From: Candidatus Gastranaerophilales bacterium HUM_1
Lineage (GTDB): Bacteria > Cyanobacteriota > Vampirovibrionia > Gastranaerophilales > Gastranaerophilaceae
Direction of reading: 5' to 3'
NCBI GenBank assembly: GCA_002103105.1
Contig: DAAY01000003.1
Location: 434,001-498,000, forward strand
Length of the DNA: 64,000 nucleotides
Shown in pieces: positions 7,636-16,496 of this stretch. How positions within the stretch are numbered: the first letter of the stretch is position 1; the number at the start of each line of letters is the position of its first letter. A program made the translations under genes and the position numbers. Below the pieces are notes generated by a model, which was not told where the DNA came from, searched no databases, and saw only the letters and a list, made by a program, of their open reading frames with translations.

Positions 7636-9912
7636 TTACATACTTACCCTATCTTTAATCTCTTCCATTTTTGCGGCATTCAAACGAGTGTCACCTTTTA
7701 CTCTTGAATATGACAAGTAACCATTCATTCTTTCAATTTTGGTTACGTTTTTGCTTCCGCATTTTGGACAAACTTCCATATTCAACTCTTGGTGTCCACA
7801 ATCATCACAATATGCTAATGATAAGTTTACACCTTCATAGAAACCTTTATCCATTGCACGTTCAATCAATGTTTCTACTGCTTTAGTGTTGTATGAAATT
7901 GGGTATTTTACGTATTGAATTTTTCCACCGTTTAACAATTCCCAGAATCTACCTTCCAAATCTTGTTTTTCGATAGGTCCAATGTTTTCTGTTACGTGGC
8001 AGTGGAAGCTGTTTGATACATAGCCTCTGTCTGAAACTTTATCAATTACACCATATTTTTTACGGAATTGTTGTACTTGCAAACCGCAAAGGTTTTCTGC
8101 TGGTGTACCGTAAATTGCATAAAGGTTTCCGTCAGCTTCTTTGTATTCGTCAACTTTTTTGTTGATATAACGCATAACTTCTAATGCAAATTCGCCATCT
8201 TCTGCTAGAGACTTTCCATTATAAAGTTCTTGCAATTCATTTAATGCTGTAATACCAAATGAAGCAGTTGATGATTTCAAGATAGGTTTAATTTTATCGT
8301 GAAGTCCTAAATGACCTCCGTAAAAACCGCCTTCACAGAATCCTAATGGGTTGATAGAAGCTCTCATTTCTCCAAGATAATCATAAGTTCTCTTGTGTAA
8401 GTTTCTAATCATTTCCATATAGTAATCAAGTACTTCATAGAAATCTTTTCCTTCATGTTTAGCTTTTGCATAAATCATTGGAAGGTGAAGACTGATTGCA
8501 CCAATATTAAATCTACCTACAAAAATTGGTTTATCGTCTTTGTCAGCAGGTTTTCTTCCGCCTTTTTCGTACCAAGGTGATAAGAATGCTCTGCAACCCA
8601 TTGGAGAAATTACTCGTTTGTATTTTTTGTACATGCTTGCGATGTAACCTTCTCCTGTTAATGATAACCAATCTGGGTACATTGTTTTTCTTGAACAATC
8701 AACACCTGCGTTGAATAAGTCTTCTAATTCTCCACCTTTTCCGTGTAAGTCTTTATCGTATAAGAATACGATTTTAGGGAATAATACTGGACGTTTGCAA
8801 TCTTTTTTACCTTGTCCGCCTTTTCTAACGTCAAGCATAATTAGAGATGCAATTTTTTCAAATCTGCTAGTACCTAGACCCATTGTCATAGTGATAAATG
8901 GATAATCTCCACGGCTTGATGCTACTGTGTTGAATTTGTATTCCCAACCTTGGAAACCATCGTGGAAATCTTTTTCAACATCTTTAAGTGCTTCTTGCTC
9001 AGCTCTTTCTTGTGCTACACCCATATCCATGTATTTTGCAACTTTTTTGTCAAAAGTTTTTTGAGCATATGGTGCAAGAATTTTATCAACTTCAGGAACA
9101 GTGAAACCACCATATTGTTGACTTGCTGCAGCCATTACGATATCACCGATAACATCAAAAGCAACTTCAAGGGTTTTTGGTTCATTGTACCAAATATTAC
9201 CCATTTCAAATCCGCCTTTTAAAACATTCGCAACATCAAATAAGCAGCAGTTCATAGTATCTCTTCTTGCAGACATATCGTGGATGTAGATATATCCATC
9301 ACGGATGGCCTGTAATTCTGGAACAGTTAGGAAGAATTTTTTGTATAATTCTTTGTTTAACTGATTGAAAATTAAGGATCTTTTTGTAGAAACTAACGCA
9401 GAATCAGAGTTAGAGTTTTCTTTATCTCCAATGTACATGATTTTTTGGCTTTCTTGATAAACTTTATCAAGCATGTTTACAAAATCAATTTTATAATCTC
9501 GGTAGTTTCTGTAACTTTTTGCAACTTTTGGGTTCAAGTTTTCAAGAGCATTTTCAACGATACAGTGCATTTTGAAAATTTCAATTTCTTGTTGTTTAGT
9601 TTCCAATACGCTTGAATTTACAAATTTGCAAATTTCATCGATTTCTTTATCTGAAAATTCAACAATCATTCTAGCTGCTGATTTTTTTACAGCAGATATA
9701 ACTTTTTGAATATTATAATCTTCTTTTGTTCCATCTTTTTTGATGATTTTAATACTGTTCAAGCTTGGTCGAGAGGTAATACCTACGACTTTATTCATTG
9801 GGTTTATAGATTCCATAGATTTTGGCTTAGAAATCATTACCCCGTCAAATTTCTTTTCCGAATTACTTGTTGAACTAAGATTAACTACTTTTCCACTACT
9901 AAGATTCTGCAT
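7636..9912 (-). CDS. nrdD: Anaerobic ribonucleoside-triphosphate reductase (class III)
   Basis: I start the gene at the ATG 9910-9912, which has AAGGAGA seven bases upstream; an in-frame extension to 9984 has no such site. The 758-residue product has an N-terminal ATP-cone (about 50-140), the catalytic barrel with MNCCLFDV and PMGCRAFLSP carrying conserved cysteines, a C-terminal zinc site (C702, C705, C715, C718) and the glycyl radical glycine Gly731 in MNGYLS. It makes dNTPs under anoxia, so the organism is an anaerobe or facultative. The leader resembles a B12 riboswitch. Confidence 0.95.
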   Translation of the reverse strand: MQNLSSGKVVNLSSTSNSEKKFDGVMISKPKSMESINPMNKVVGITSRPSLNSIKIIKKDGTKEDYNIQKVISAVKKSAARMIVEFSDKEIDEICKFVNSSVLETKQQEIEIFKMHCIVENALENLNPKVAKSYRNYRDYKIDFVNMLDKVYQESQKIMYIGDKENSNSDSALVSTKRSLIFNQLNKELYKKFFLTVPELQAIRDGYIYIHDMSARRDTMNCCLFDVANVLKGGFEMGNIWYNEPKTLEVAFDVIGDIVMAAASQQYGGFTVPEVDKILAPYAQKTFDKKVAKYMDMGVAQERAEQEALKDVEKDFHDGFQGWEYKFNTVASSRGDYPFITMTMGLGTSRFEKIASLIMLDVRKGGQGKKDCKRPVLFPKIVFLYDKDLHGKGGELEDLFNAGVDCSRKTMYPDWLSLTGEGYIASMYKKYKRVISPMGCRAFLSPWYEKGGRKPADKDDKPIFVGRFNIGAISLHLPMIYAKAKHEGKDFYEVLDYYMEMIRNLHKRTYDYLGEMRASINPLGFCEGGFYGGHLGLHDKIKPILKSSTASFGITALNELQELYNGKSLAEDGEFALEVMRYINKKVDEYKEADGNLYAIYGTPAENLCGLQVQQFRKKYGVIDKVSDRGYVSNSFHCHVTENIGPIEKQDLEGRFWELLNGGKIQYVKYPISYNTKAVETLIERAMDKGFYEGVNLSLAYCDDCGHQELNMEVCPKCGSKNVTKIERMNGYLSYSRVKGDTRLNAAKMEEIKDRVSM

Positions 9913-9977
9913 AACTATCTCCTTTTTGATAAAAGGCAGAAATAGGATTATATATGTAATATAATAACTATTTACTT

Positions 9978-10072
9978 CTCCCAAATTCCTGTCTAGAGGC
10001 TTTATTCCCCCAATTAAGTATTCCGACTATAACGGTTGTGAATCAGTGGACGATTTTCACATCTCTTTCCTT
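9978..10072 (-). promoter_or_regulatory. Candidate cobalamin riboswitch upstream of nrdDG
   Basis: Read on the minus strand, the leader contains in the right order elements resembling the B12-element core: AAGGAAAG, then GTGAAAATC, CACTG, CACAACCGTTATAGTCGGA, GGGGGAA, AAAGCC and GACAGGAA. The known consensus runs roughly GGGAA, GGUGxAAxUCC, CUGxCCCxGCAACxGU, and a final UCAGGA box. Several positions deviate, and the P1/P2 region and final CCUGCC strand are not clear. B12-elements controlling B12-independent reductases are established in genomes that also hold a B12-dependent enzyme. It lies 65 bases upstream of the nrdD start. Confidence 0.45.
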
Positions 10073-10166
10073 ATATTGTCATGTCTATTCTACTATAAAT
10101 TTTTAAGTCATGGAAGAACTTTTAATAAAAGTTAAACCTTTTGATGGATATATTTCTTAACAATTG

Positions 10167-11543
10167 TTATAATTCTTTTGTGGCAAGGAATACAGGGTTT
10201 TCAAAAGATTGTGCTACATTTGTCGTATTCATGCGGTATTCGGCGAATTTTTTAGGTACAAAATTAATCCCAAATTTCTCTGGATTTATTGTCCAAGGTG
10301 CGGCAGGTTCATAGGTAATTGGGATGAGATAATACTTTTCAACACATTTGTATTTTCTTTGCAAAAGTTTACCATAGCGGTCAGAGTCTTTGTTGTCTTG
10401 GTCTGTGGTGATTGGTAGTGTCGAAAAGTATAGTTCTGAGTGGATTTCAAGCTTATCCATATATTCTAAAATTTCTTCCAACTCCGAATTGGAGTAGTAA
10501 AAAGTTTTATGTTTTTTGCGTAATTTTTCGTCGTAAAATTCAGGGCTGATGGAGATTACAGAATTTTTAGAAAAAGCTTTAGAATATGCTTCAAGAAAAT
10601 TTTTATCAGGTAAACCATTTAAGGTAAACATTGTTGTCAAATTTCCTTCAAATTCTTTTTCAATTTTTTCTAAAAGAGTCATGAGGCATGCTCTATTTTT
10701 AGGATGAGGGTCAAAAGCAAATCTAAAATTTTCAATTTTGCATTCAGATTTTAGCATTTTAATTTCTTTGATGATTTCGTCAGGATTTCTGTATGATATA
10801 AAATTTCTACCTGTTACTTTTTGAGTTGCATAATGCCCTCCTCCGCACCAGGTGCAATTCCCAGTACAACCTCGCCCCAAGCAAATTCCTTGGCTAGACA
10901 TTGGTTGGTTGTTGAGTTGGTTTTTCTTGTTGTATTCAAGATGAAAAGGAATTTTTGCGTAACTGTTGAAGTTTTTCATCTTCTTTATATCAAAAAAGGT
11001 GAAAGAGTTTAAATCTTCATCCGTTGCGACGAATGTATTGGAATTGTGAACAATTTCTCTATTTTTTCTCCAGAATAAGTTGGGAACAGTTGATAAATTT
11101 TCGTCGTTATTTGCAATTTTTTTAGTAAGCTCCCTAATTGGAATTTCTCCTTCGCCTTTAATAATTGAATCTATAAAAGGATAATTTTCCATTATCTCTT
11201 GGGCAAAATATGATGCTGTAAAGCCTCCAAGTGTAATAAATGTTTGAGGACATTTTTCTTTGACAATTTTAGCCATTTCAATCACATCATAGGATTGTGG
11301 GTGCCAATGAAGAGAGAATGCAACAAATTTTATTTTCTGTTCATTTATGTACTCACTTAGCAGAAATTTTGGATTTAAGTATTTTTCAATCCCAAGGTGG
11401 ATGATTTCGCTTTCAATCCCTTCTTTTTCAATTTCTTTAGCAAGGGAATATAAACCCATGGCACAGAAATTTATATTGGACGAAAATTCTCCTGTGTCTT
11501 TATTGTGGCAAAGTTGTGGAGTGTGTACTAATAAAGATTTCAT
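10167..11543 (-). CDS. B12-binding-domain radical SAM protein, unknown substrate
   Basis: 458 residues. Residues 1-140 have the pattern of a cobalamin-binding Rossmann domain (TLGGFTASYF near 103-113, IIKGEGE near 127-133), followed by a radical SAM core with C226-x3-C230-x2-C233 in the segment GRGCTGNCTWCGGG. The WCGGG ending is typical of a B12-radical SAM subgroup that includes methyltransferases and ring-modifying enzymes. No biosynthetic partner is adjacent. A TATAAT ends six bases before the ATG with no Shine-Dalgarno, so the mRNA is probably leaderless. Its product cannot be predicted. Confidence 0.8.
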   Translation of the reverse strand: MKSLLVHTPQLCHNKDTGEFSSNINFCAMGLYSLAKEIEKEGIESEIIHLGIEKYLNPKFLLSEYINEQKIKFVAFSLHWHPQSYDVIEMAKIVKEKCPQTFITLGGFTASYFAQEIMENYPFIDSIIKGEGEIPIRELTKKIANNDENLSTVPNLFWRKNREIVHNSNTFVATDEDLNSFTFFDIKKMKNFNSYAKIPFHLEYNKKNQLNNQPMSSQGICLGRGCTGNCTWCGGGHYATQKVTGRNFISYRNPDEIIKEIKMLKSECKIENFRFAFDPHPKNRACLMTLLEKIEKEFEGNLTTMFTLNGLPDKNFLEAYSKAFSKNSVISISPEFYDEKLRKKHKTFYYSNSELEEILEYMDKLEIHSELYFSTLPITTDQDNKDSDRYGKLLQRKYKCVEKYYLIPITYEPAAPWTINPEKFGINFVPKKFAEYRMNTTNVAQSFENPVFLATKEL

Positions 11544-11549
11544 AGCCAG

Positions 11550-11577
11550 ATTATAACATGCGGGGATTTGGGTACAA
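11550..11577 (-). promoter_or_regulatory. Promoter giving a leaderless radical SAM mRNA
   Basis: Minus strand: TTGTAC (11572-11577), 16-base spacer, TATAAT (11550-11555), six bases, then ATG at 11543. The expected transcription start falls on or next to the A of ATG. Confidence 0.6.
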
Positions 11578-11596
11578 TCCTCAAGATGAGTGAGCC

Positions 11597-12157
11597 TTAA
11601 AGCGAATCGGTTTTGGATATTTCAATTTTTTCAAAACTTTTATCTAGTACATCCTCAGCGGAATTCCCTTTTTTAAGTAATTTATCAATGGTAAAGTTTG
11701 ATACATATATTTCATCAGTGTTTGTTTTATAGGCAACATTCGTAGGTGTTTTACCATTTTTTAATTCTGATATAGGGATTCCAAAATTGTTTAGTAAATC
11801 TATGAATTTATTATAAATATCAAGACTTTTCTTTGTATTTTTAGAGCCAACAAGAATAGCTTGAAGATTTTCATCTTTCAAATCAAGATGATTTCTTAAA
11901 TAAATTAAAACATTGCTGAAAAAATGGTTTGATTCTTGCATTGGAGAAAGGTGCATCAACAGTGCTTCTTGCCCATTTGAAATTAAACATGAGGTGCAAT
12001 CGCAAATATTTGTTGTAAACACATTTTGCCCCATTTTGCTATCTTCAATGAGCCATGGATGGCTAACAAATTTGTTTCTAGGAATTACAGAGATGATATT
12101 ATTGAAATCTTTGCACGACACTGGTCTTATTCTTGATGTAAAGCTAACATCTGCCAT
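11597..12157 (-). CDS. Hypothetical protein with CDCTSC motif, 186 residues
   Basis: The product starts MADVSFTSRIRPVS and carries a cysteine cluster C52-D-C54-T-S-C57 followed by NGQEALLMHLSP. The remainder is mixed alpha/beta with no membrane segment. I associate this layout with small families restricted to Melainabacteria, but cannot name a domain. AAAGGA lies seven bases before the ATG. It is 53 bases upstream of the radical SAM gene on the same strand, though that gene has its own promoter. The cysteines may bind metal. Confidence 0.65.
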   Translation of the reverse strand: MADVSFTSRIRPVSCKDFNNIISVIPRNKFVSHPWLIEDSKMGQNVFTTNICDCTSCLISNGQEALLMHLSPMQESNHFFSNVLIYLRNHLDLKDENLQAILVGSKNTKKSLDIYNKFIDLLNNFGIPISELKNGKTPTNVAYKTNTDEIYVSNFTIDKLLKKGNSAEDVLDKSFEKIEISKTDSL

Positions 12158-12248
12158 GTTTTTGTCCTTTCAAATAAGTAAAAGGTCGTAAATTTTAAAA
12201 TTGCCCAAATGTAACAGATTTTTAAATTGATTTTTTCCAAAAAAAATG

Positions 12249-12267
12249 ACCCTTGCGGGTCTTTTTA
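12249..12267. terminator. Bidirectional terminator
   Basis: GACCC (12249-12253), loop TTGC, GGGTC (12258-12262), flanked by TTTTT on one side and A-run on the other, so both strands read stem plus T-run. On the minus strand it ends the 58-residue gene. Confidence 0.7.
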
Positions 12268-12358
12268 AAATTTGTCCTAATTCCTTAAATTAATGTGTTT
12301 CCTTTTTTCCTAAATTCCAACGATTCTTAATTTGTTATTCCTAATTCCTTGTGTTTTT

Positions 12359-12535
12359 TTATGCAATAAAGTTTGTTCCAAATCTGTTTGCTCCGTGGAA
12401 GAAAGATTGTTTCATAATTTGAGCCAACGTCTTTTTAACAACTTTTCTATCGTTTAGTTCAACTTCGTTTAATGCTTTTGAAGTATCTTTATATGCAGAT
12501 GTAACGGCATCAGAAAATAATAGCACAGTAGCCAT
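12359..12535 (-). CDS. Small hypothetical protein, 58 residues
   Basis: An open frame on the minus strand from ATG at 12533-12535 to TAA at 12359-12361, preceded by GAGAGGA about nine bases upstream and followed 90 bases later by a terminator. The product (MATVLLFSDAVTSAYKDTSK...) is mostly helical, basic in the middle, with no membrane segment. It is divergent from the 507-residue gene with the sigma-28-like promoter. No family is recognised. Length, ribosome-binding site and terminator argue that it is real. Confidence 0.6.
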   Translation of the reverse strand: MATVLLFSDAVTSAYKDTSKALNEVELNDRKVVKKTLAQIMKQSFFHGANRFGTNFIA

Positions 12536-12694
12536 ATCTTAAATCCTCTCTTAAATCTTAAATCTTACTTAAACTTTTCTTTTTCTTTATTTATCTCTTA
12601 CATATATATAAAAACTTCGTTTAAAAAATTATTGACTTTTTATATTCAAAATATATGCGTTTTGTTACATATCTTTACAAATGGGTAAAATTAT

Positions 12695-12722
12695 TAAAGT
12701 ATTCTCTTATCAATGCCGATAA
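12695..12722 (+). promoter_or_regulatory. Sigma-28 (FliA/SigD)-like promoter
   Basis: TAAA (12695-12698; extended TAAAGTAT), 16-base spacer, and GCCGATAA (12715-12722). The -10 equals the known flagellar sigma consensus exactly, and the -35 matches at its core; the usual spacer is 15. The ATG of the downstream gene is 39 bases further on. No sigma-70 -10 stands closer to the gene. Confidence 0.65.
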
Positions 12723-12761
12723 ATAGAATAATTATAAAGTTATGAAAGGAACAAATCGGCA

Positions 12762-14285
12762 ATGGGAATGTCAGCAGGACAAGGGCGTTTATTAGCAATA
12801 ACAGCTCGATTGACATCAAATGAATATGAATCTCAGCAGATTTCAAATGCTAAGATGAGATTGTCAACTCAATCAGAGGAAGCAAGCTCTGCATATATTG
12901 CCGCTTTGAATACTCAACAGCTTCAATATGTTACTTATGACGCTAAAGGCAATCAAAATACTCAAAAGCTATCTGTTGGTGCAATGTATCAATATAGCGA
13001 TATGAAAAATCAATATATTGTTGCTAATGCTGCTGGACAAGCTCTTATTTCAGGGGAAGATGCGGACAAGTTTCAAAATGCAAATAATCTTGATGAATTT
13101 CTTCAATCATATGGCTTGAAAAAACAGTGGAAATCTAAAACTTTGGAAGCAAATTACAACAAGCTTCAAAGTGAAGAGTTTAAAGCTGTTAAAGAAGCTT
13201 GGGATGCAGAAAAAGCTAAATACAGCGAAGCTATTTATGATGAAACAACAGGCTTTATGTACACTGCACCTGAATATGATAAAGATAAAAACATCATATC
13301 TTACCAAGATAAAGATGGTAATAAATATACCTATGCTGGAGATGACGATAAAGGCAATAGATTATATACTTTTAAAGATAAAACTATAAATTCTGGAAAC
13401 TTTATTTCTTCTGACCAACAATGGGCAAATGAAAAATCTGCTGCAAGTGATGCTTATGCTAAAGCTATGGCAGATTATACTGAAGCTCAAGAAAAATCTG
13501 CAAACGGTTTAGATGTTGATATGAGTACTTATTTGACTATCACATCTAATGCTAAAGCAAAATATACTTCTTGTATTACAAAAGATAATTGGTTATCTTC
13601 ACGTGCTTCTTATGCATACAAAGGTTACATTGCAAACACTAATGAAGATGGCAGCGCTGAAATGTCATATAGTTATGACTTTAACAAGGTTTCTGATGTC
13701 TGCAAAGATATGGAAAAATACGACACTGTAATTGCGGAATTTAATGCTGAAGCTGCTGATTACGGTACAAATATGGAAGATTTGTATGAGTATGATGACA
13801 AAGCAAAAGCTCAATGGTACACAAACTTGTGGTATAGATTGAATGGTTCATCTACTGATAAAACTAAACAAGGTGAATTAGGTCAAAATTATTCCAAAAT
13901 TGATTCAAAATTGTTATCAAGCACAACTTGGTTACAAGATGCTATATTGCAAGGTGCAGTAACAGTTGAACTTGCAGCCACAGATAGCCCTTCATCAAAA
14001 ATTAACGCATCTGATCCAACAGTTACAGATTTAACAGGTATTAGCTGGAATTCAACAATTTATACTTCATGTTCAGACCTTACTCAAAGTGATGATGACC
14101 AAGCAATTGCAAGAGCTGAAGCTGAATATGAACGTAAAACTAAAGAAATTAGTGATAAAGATCAAAAATATCAAAATAAAATCAAAATTTTAGAAACTGA
14201 ACATTCTGCCCTTCAAACAGAATATGAATCAGTTCAAAGTGCTATGAACAAGAATATTGAAAGATCTTTCAAAGTATTCTCATAA
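12762..14285 (+). CDS. Lineage-specific secreted/filament-like protein, 507 residues
   Basis: The N-terminal 55 residues (MGMSAGQGRLLAITARLTS...) and the last 50 (ending NIERSFKVFS) are predicted long helices with heptad-like spacing. They flank a Tyr/Asp/Lys-rich central region with few hydrophobic residues and no signal peptide. This end-helix architecture recalls flagellin, hook-associated or type III-secreted proteins, but I see no direct motif match. The upstream sigma-28-like promoter strengthens a link to motility or secretion. AAAGGA lies 11 bases before the first ATG; an ATG two codons later is an alternative. Confidence 0.7.
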   Translation: MGMSAGQGRLLAITARLTSNEYESQQISNAKMRLSTQSEEASSAYIAALNTQQLQYVTYDAKGNQNTQKLSVGAMYQYSDMKNQYIVANAAGQALISGEDADKFQNANNLDEFLQSYGLKKQWKSKTLEANYNKLQSEEFKAVKEAWDAEKAKYSEAIYDETTGFMYTAPEYDKDKNIISYQDKDGNKYTYAGDDDKGNRLYTFKDKTINSGNFISSDQQWANEKSAASDAYAKAMADYTEAQEKSANGLDVDMSTYLTITSNAKAKYTSCITKDNWLSSRASYAYKGYIANTNEDGSAEMSYSYDFNKVSDVCKDMEKYDTVIAEFNAEAADYGTNMEDLYEYDDKAKAQWYTNLWYRLNGSSTDKTKQGELGQNYSKIDSKLLSSTTWLQDAILQGAVTVELAATDSPSSKINASDPTVTDLTGISWNSTIYTSCSDLTQSDDDQAIARAEAEYERKTKEISDKDQKYQNKIKILETEHSALQTEYESVQSAMNKNIERSFKVFS

Positions 14286-14386
14286 ACAAGTTTTTTCAAA
14301 ACCTATATTATTTTAATTTTTCCCCTACAATTTTTATTCCCTCCACTTTATAGTATAATCAAGCTATCAAAATGGAGGTTTTTATT

Positions 14387-15379
14387 ATGCACAGAATTAC
14401 GTTAATTAATGGTGATGGTATTGGTCCTGAAATTTCTCAAAGTGTGATGAGTATTATTAAAGCTTCTGGTTTGGAGATTGATTGGGATATTCAAACTGCG
14501 GGGGCAGATGTGATTGAAAAAGAGGGAACTCCATTGCCAAAACGAGTTCTCGATTCTGTGAAAGAAAATAAAGTTGCTTTGAAAGCTCCAGTTACAACCC
14601 CAATTGGAAAAGGTTTTCGTTCTGTAAATGTTCAACTTCGCAAAGATTTGGATTTATTTGCAAATTTAAGACCGTGCAAAAATTTACCCGCAGTAAAAAC
14701 AAGATTTGAAAATGTAGATTTGGTCGTAGTTAGAGAAAATACTGAGGATTTGTATGCAGGGGTAGAAGAACAAATAGATAATGATACTGCCCATAGTATC
14801 AAAATTATTACAAGAAAAGCTTCCGAAAGAATTTGTAAGTTCGCATTTGATTATGCTGTAAAAAATAACAGGCATGAAGTTTGTTGTGTTACAAAAGCAA
14901 ATATTATGAAATTGTCTGATGGATTGTTTTTGGAGTCATTTAGAAATGTAGCCCAAAATTATCCGCAAATTAAACCAAGAGAAATTTTAGTCGATAATCT
15001 TTGCATGCAATTAGTTCAAGACCCGACAAGATTTGATGTTCTTGTTTTACCTAATTTATATGGTGATATTGTTTCTGATTTGACAGCAGGATTGATTGGT
15101 GGTCTTGGGGTCGCTCAAGGTGCGAATATTGGTTTAGATTGTGCGGTGTTTGAACCAGTTCATGGTTCTGCTCCTGATATCAAAGGTCAAAATAAAGTCA
15201 ATCCGACAGCCTTACTTTTATCCGCTGTTGAGATGTTAAAGTATATTGGTGAAAAAAAATATGCAGATTGTATAGAAAAGGCTTTATTCAAAACTCTTTC
15301 AGATGGTTTCTGTACATCTGACCTTGGAGGAAATCTTTCTACGACAGAATTTACTCAAAAAATTATTGAGAATTTGTAG
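14387..15379 (+). CDS. Isocitrate/isopropylmalate dehydrogenase family, probably NAD-isocitrate dehydrogenase
   Basis: I start at ATG 14387, which has GGAGG eight bases upstream. The 330-residue protein carries Ser79, Asn81, Arg85 and Arg95 of the isocitrate-binding loop (RSVNVQLR...), VVRENTEDLYAG (114-125) and the metal-binding Asp motif NLYGDIVSDLTAG. Serine and asparagine in the substrate loop favour isocitrate over isopropylmalate. It would make 2-oxoglutarate for glutamate synthesis. A TATAAT lies about 30 bases upstream. No leu genes are nearby. Homoisocitrate cannot be excluded. Confidence 0.8.
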   Translation: MHRITLINGDGIGPEISQSVMSIIKASGLEIDWDIQTAGADVIEKEGTPLPKRVLDSVKENKVALKAPVTTPIGKGFRSVNVQLRKDLDLFANLRPCKNLPAVKTRFENVDLVVVRENTEDLYAGVEEQIDNDTAHSIKIITRKASERICKFAFDYAVKNNRHEVCCVTKANIMKLSDGLFLESFRNVAQNYPQIKPREILVDNLCMQLVQDPTRFDVLVLPNLYGDIVSDLTAGLIGGLGVAQGANIGLDCAVFEPVHGSAPDIKGQNKVNPTALLLSAVEMLKYIGEKKYADCIEKALFKTLSDGFCTSDLGGNLSTTEFTQKIIENL

Positions 15380-15394
15380 AAAAGTGGATAAGTC

Positions 15395-15725
15395 TATAAG
15401 TCGTTTATAAGGTGATAAGGAAGAAGGAAATAAGGGAATAAGTTCAATAACATTTATTTTCTTATGACTTCCTCTCCTAGGGGACACTAGCTGAACCGAC
15501 GAAACGAAGTGAGTCGAGTGAAACTGCGTGCCGAATGGCTGAGGATTGAGGTGAGGGGTTAATCTAAACGCATAAGCTTGAGATACTTCGCTTTGCTCAG
15601 TATGACGAATCTCGTACTGTCATACCGACCATAGAGCCTTAAGGTCTTTTGTAACGAACTTATTTCCCTATTTCCTTATCCCTTTTTACTCCCCAAAATG
15701 TAGGTCGGCTTTACTAAGCCGACAA
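15395..15725. repeat. Intergenic REP-like repeat cluster A
   Basis: No gene. The stretch holds modules seen again in the window: a stem fragment CCTCTCCTAGGGGA near 15473 whose partner GAGGATTGAGG appears only after an inserted 60-base module starting GGACACTAGCTG (15482-15541, also at 45330); a module GAGATACTTCGCT...CAGTATGACGAAT (about 15579-15611, also at 39140); and a palindromic module GTCGGCTTTACTAAGCCGAC near 15702-15722 (also at 46233). Confidence 0.75.
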
Positions 15726-15732
15726 TAAATAC

Positions 15733-16428
15733 TTATTTTCTCTTCCAAAGAGAATCTGGGATTGTCCAACTGTTTGATGCAATCATTTGCAAACAGTAAT
15801 AACCATCTCCTCTTAAGCAGTTTGTATTTACTTCTGCTTGGGTTTTATTATGACCAGCTGGGACTAAGCCTTCTTCGTTCCAAACCATGATAAAAATATC
15901 TTTCCCCATTCTATTTGGTTTTTTATCTCCATTTGCATCAAAATAGAATGTTAATCCGTCGCTATCTGTTGTAATCCCAAAAGACTCCATATCTGCTGCA
16001 GTATTCCCATCGACATTGAACATTGAGCCGTTTGCAATTCTGAATGTTACAATGTTTCCCCCAATTCCATTGGCATTTTCGTATCTTGGCGGTTGTCCTA
16101 AAAGATTTTTGACTTCTCCCATCTTGTGCCAACATCCTGGTTTATTGTAGCAAACTTGTTCAACTTTGAGGTGTTGGGTTAAATAGGTTTCAAACCATTC
16201 TTTTATGCTTGCATCATTCCCATCTTGAATAACCATATCATAAGAAATATCGTCTGCTTGGGATGCTCTTATGGCTTGTTGAATTATTGCAAAGTCGGCT
16301 TTTACTTGGGTTTCTAATTGCCTTCTTTGGATTTTTGTTGCTAATCCAGGAATCGTTATTGCGGCAACAACTCCAATTATACCTAGTGTTATTAAAACTT
16401 CTGCAAGTGTAAATGCATTTCTCTTCAT
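15733..16428 (-). CDS. Type IV pilin/pseudopilin-like protein
   Basis: 231 residues with a five-residue leader MKRNA, then FTLAEVLIT and a hydrophobic N-terminal helix, the prepilin signature with Glu at mature position 5. The residue before the expected cut is alanine rather than the usual glycine. The globular part has two paired cysteines (near 92/98 and 205/212) and ends with CLQMIASNSWTIP, resembling the end of the prepilin at 27.6 kb. TATTAT lies six bases before ATG with no Shine-Dalgarno. Exported and possibly assembled in a pilus or type II secretion pseudopilus; no assembly genes are nearby. Confidence 0.85.
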   Translation of the reverse strand: MKRNAFTLAEVLITLGIIGVVAAITIPGLATKIQRRQLETQVKADFAIIQQAIRASQADDISYDMVIQDGNDASIKEWFETYLTQHLKVEQVCYNKPGCWHKMGEVKNLLGQPPRYENANGIGGNIVTFRIANGSMFNVDGNTAADMESFGITTDSDGLTFYFDANGDKKPNRMGKDIFIMVWNEEGLVPAGHNKTQAEVNTNCLRGDGYYCLQMIASNSWTIPDSLWKRK

Positions 16429-16454
16429 ATTAATATAATACTATTCTTTTTGAA

Positions 16455-16483
16455 AAAAGCTCCATCTTTTTGATGGAGCTTTT
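16455..16483 (-). terminator. Terminator of the FAD dehydrogenase gene
   Basis: On the minus strand, AAAAGCTCCATC, loop AAAAA, GATGGAGCTTTT then more T. It lies 14 bases after the FAD gene stop and just upstream of the pilin promoter. Confidence 0.88.
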
Positions 16484-16496
16484 AAAATATAACTAA

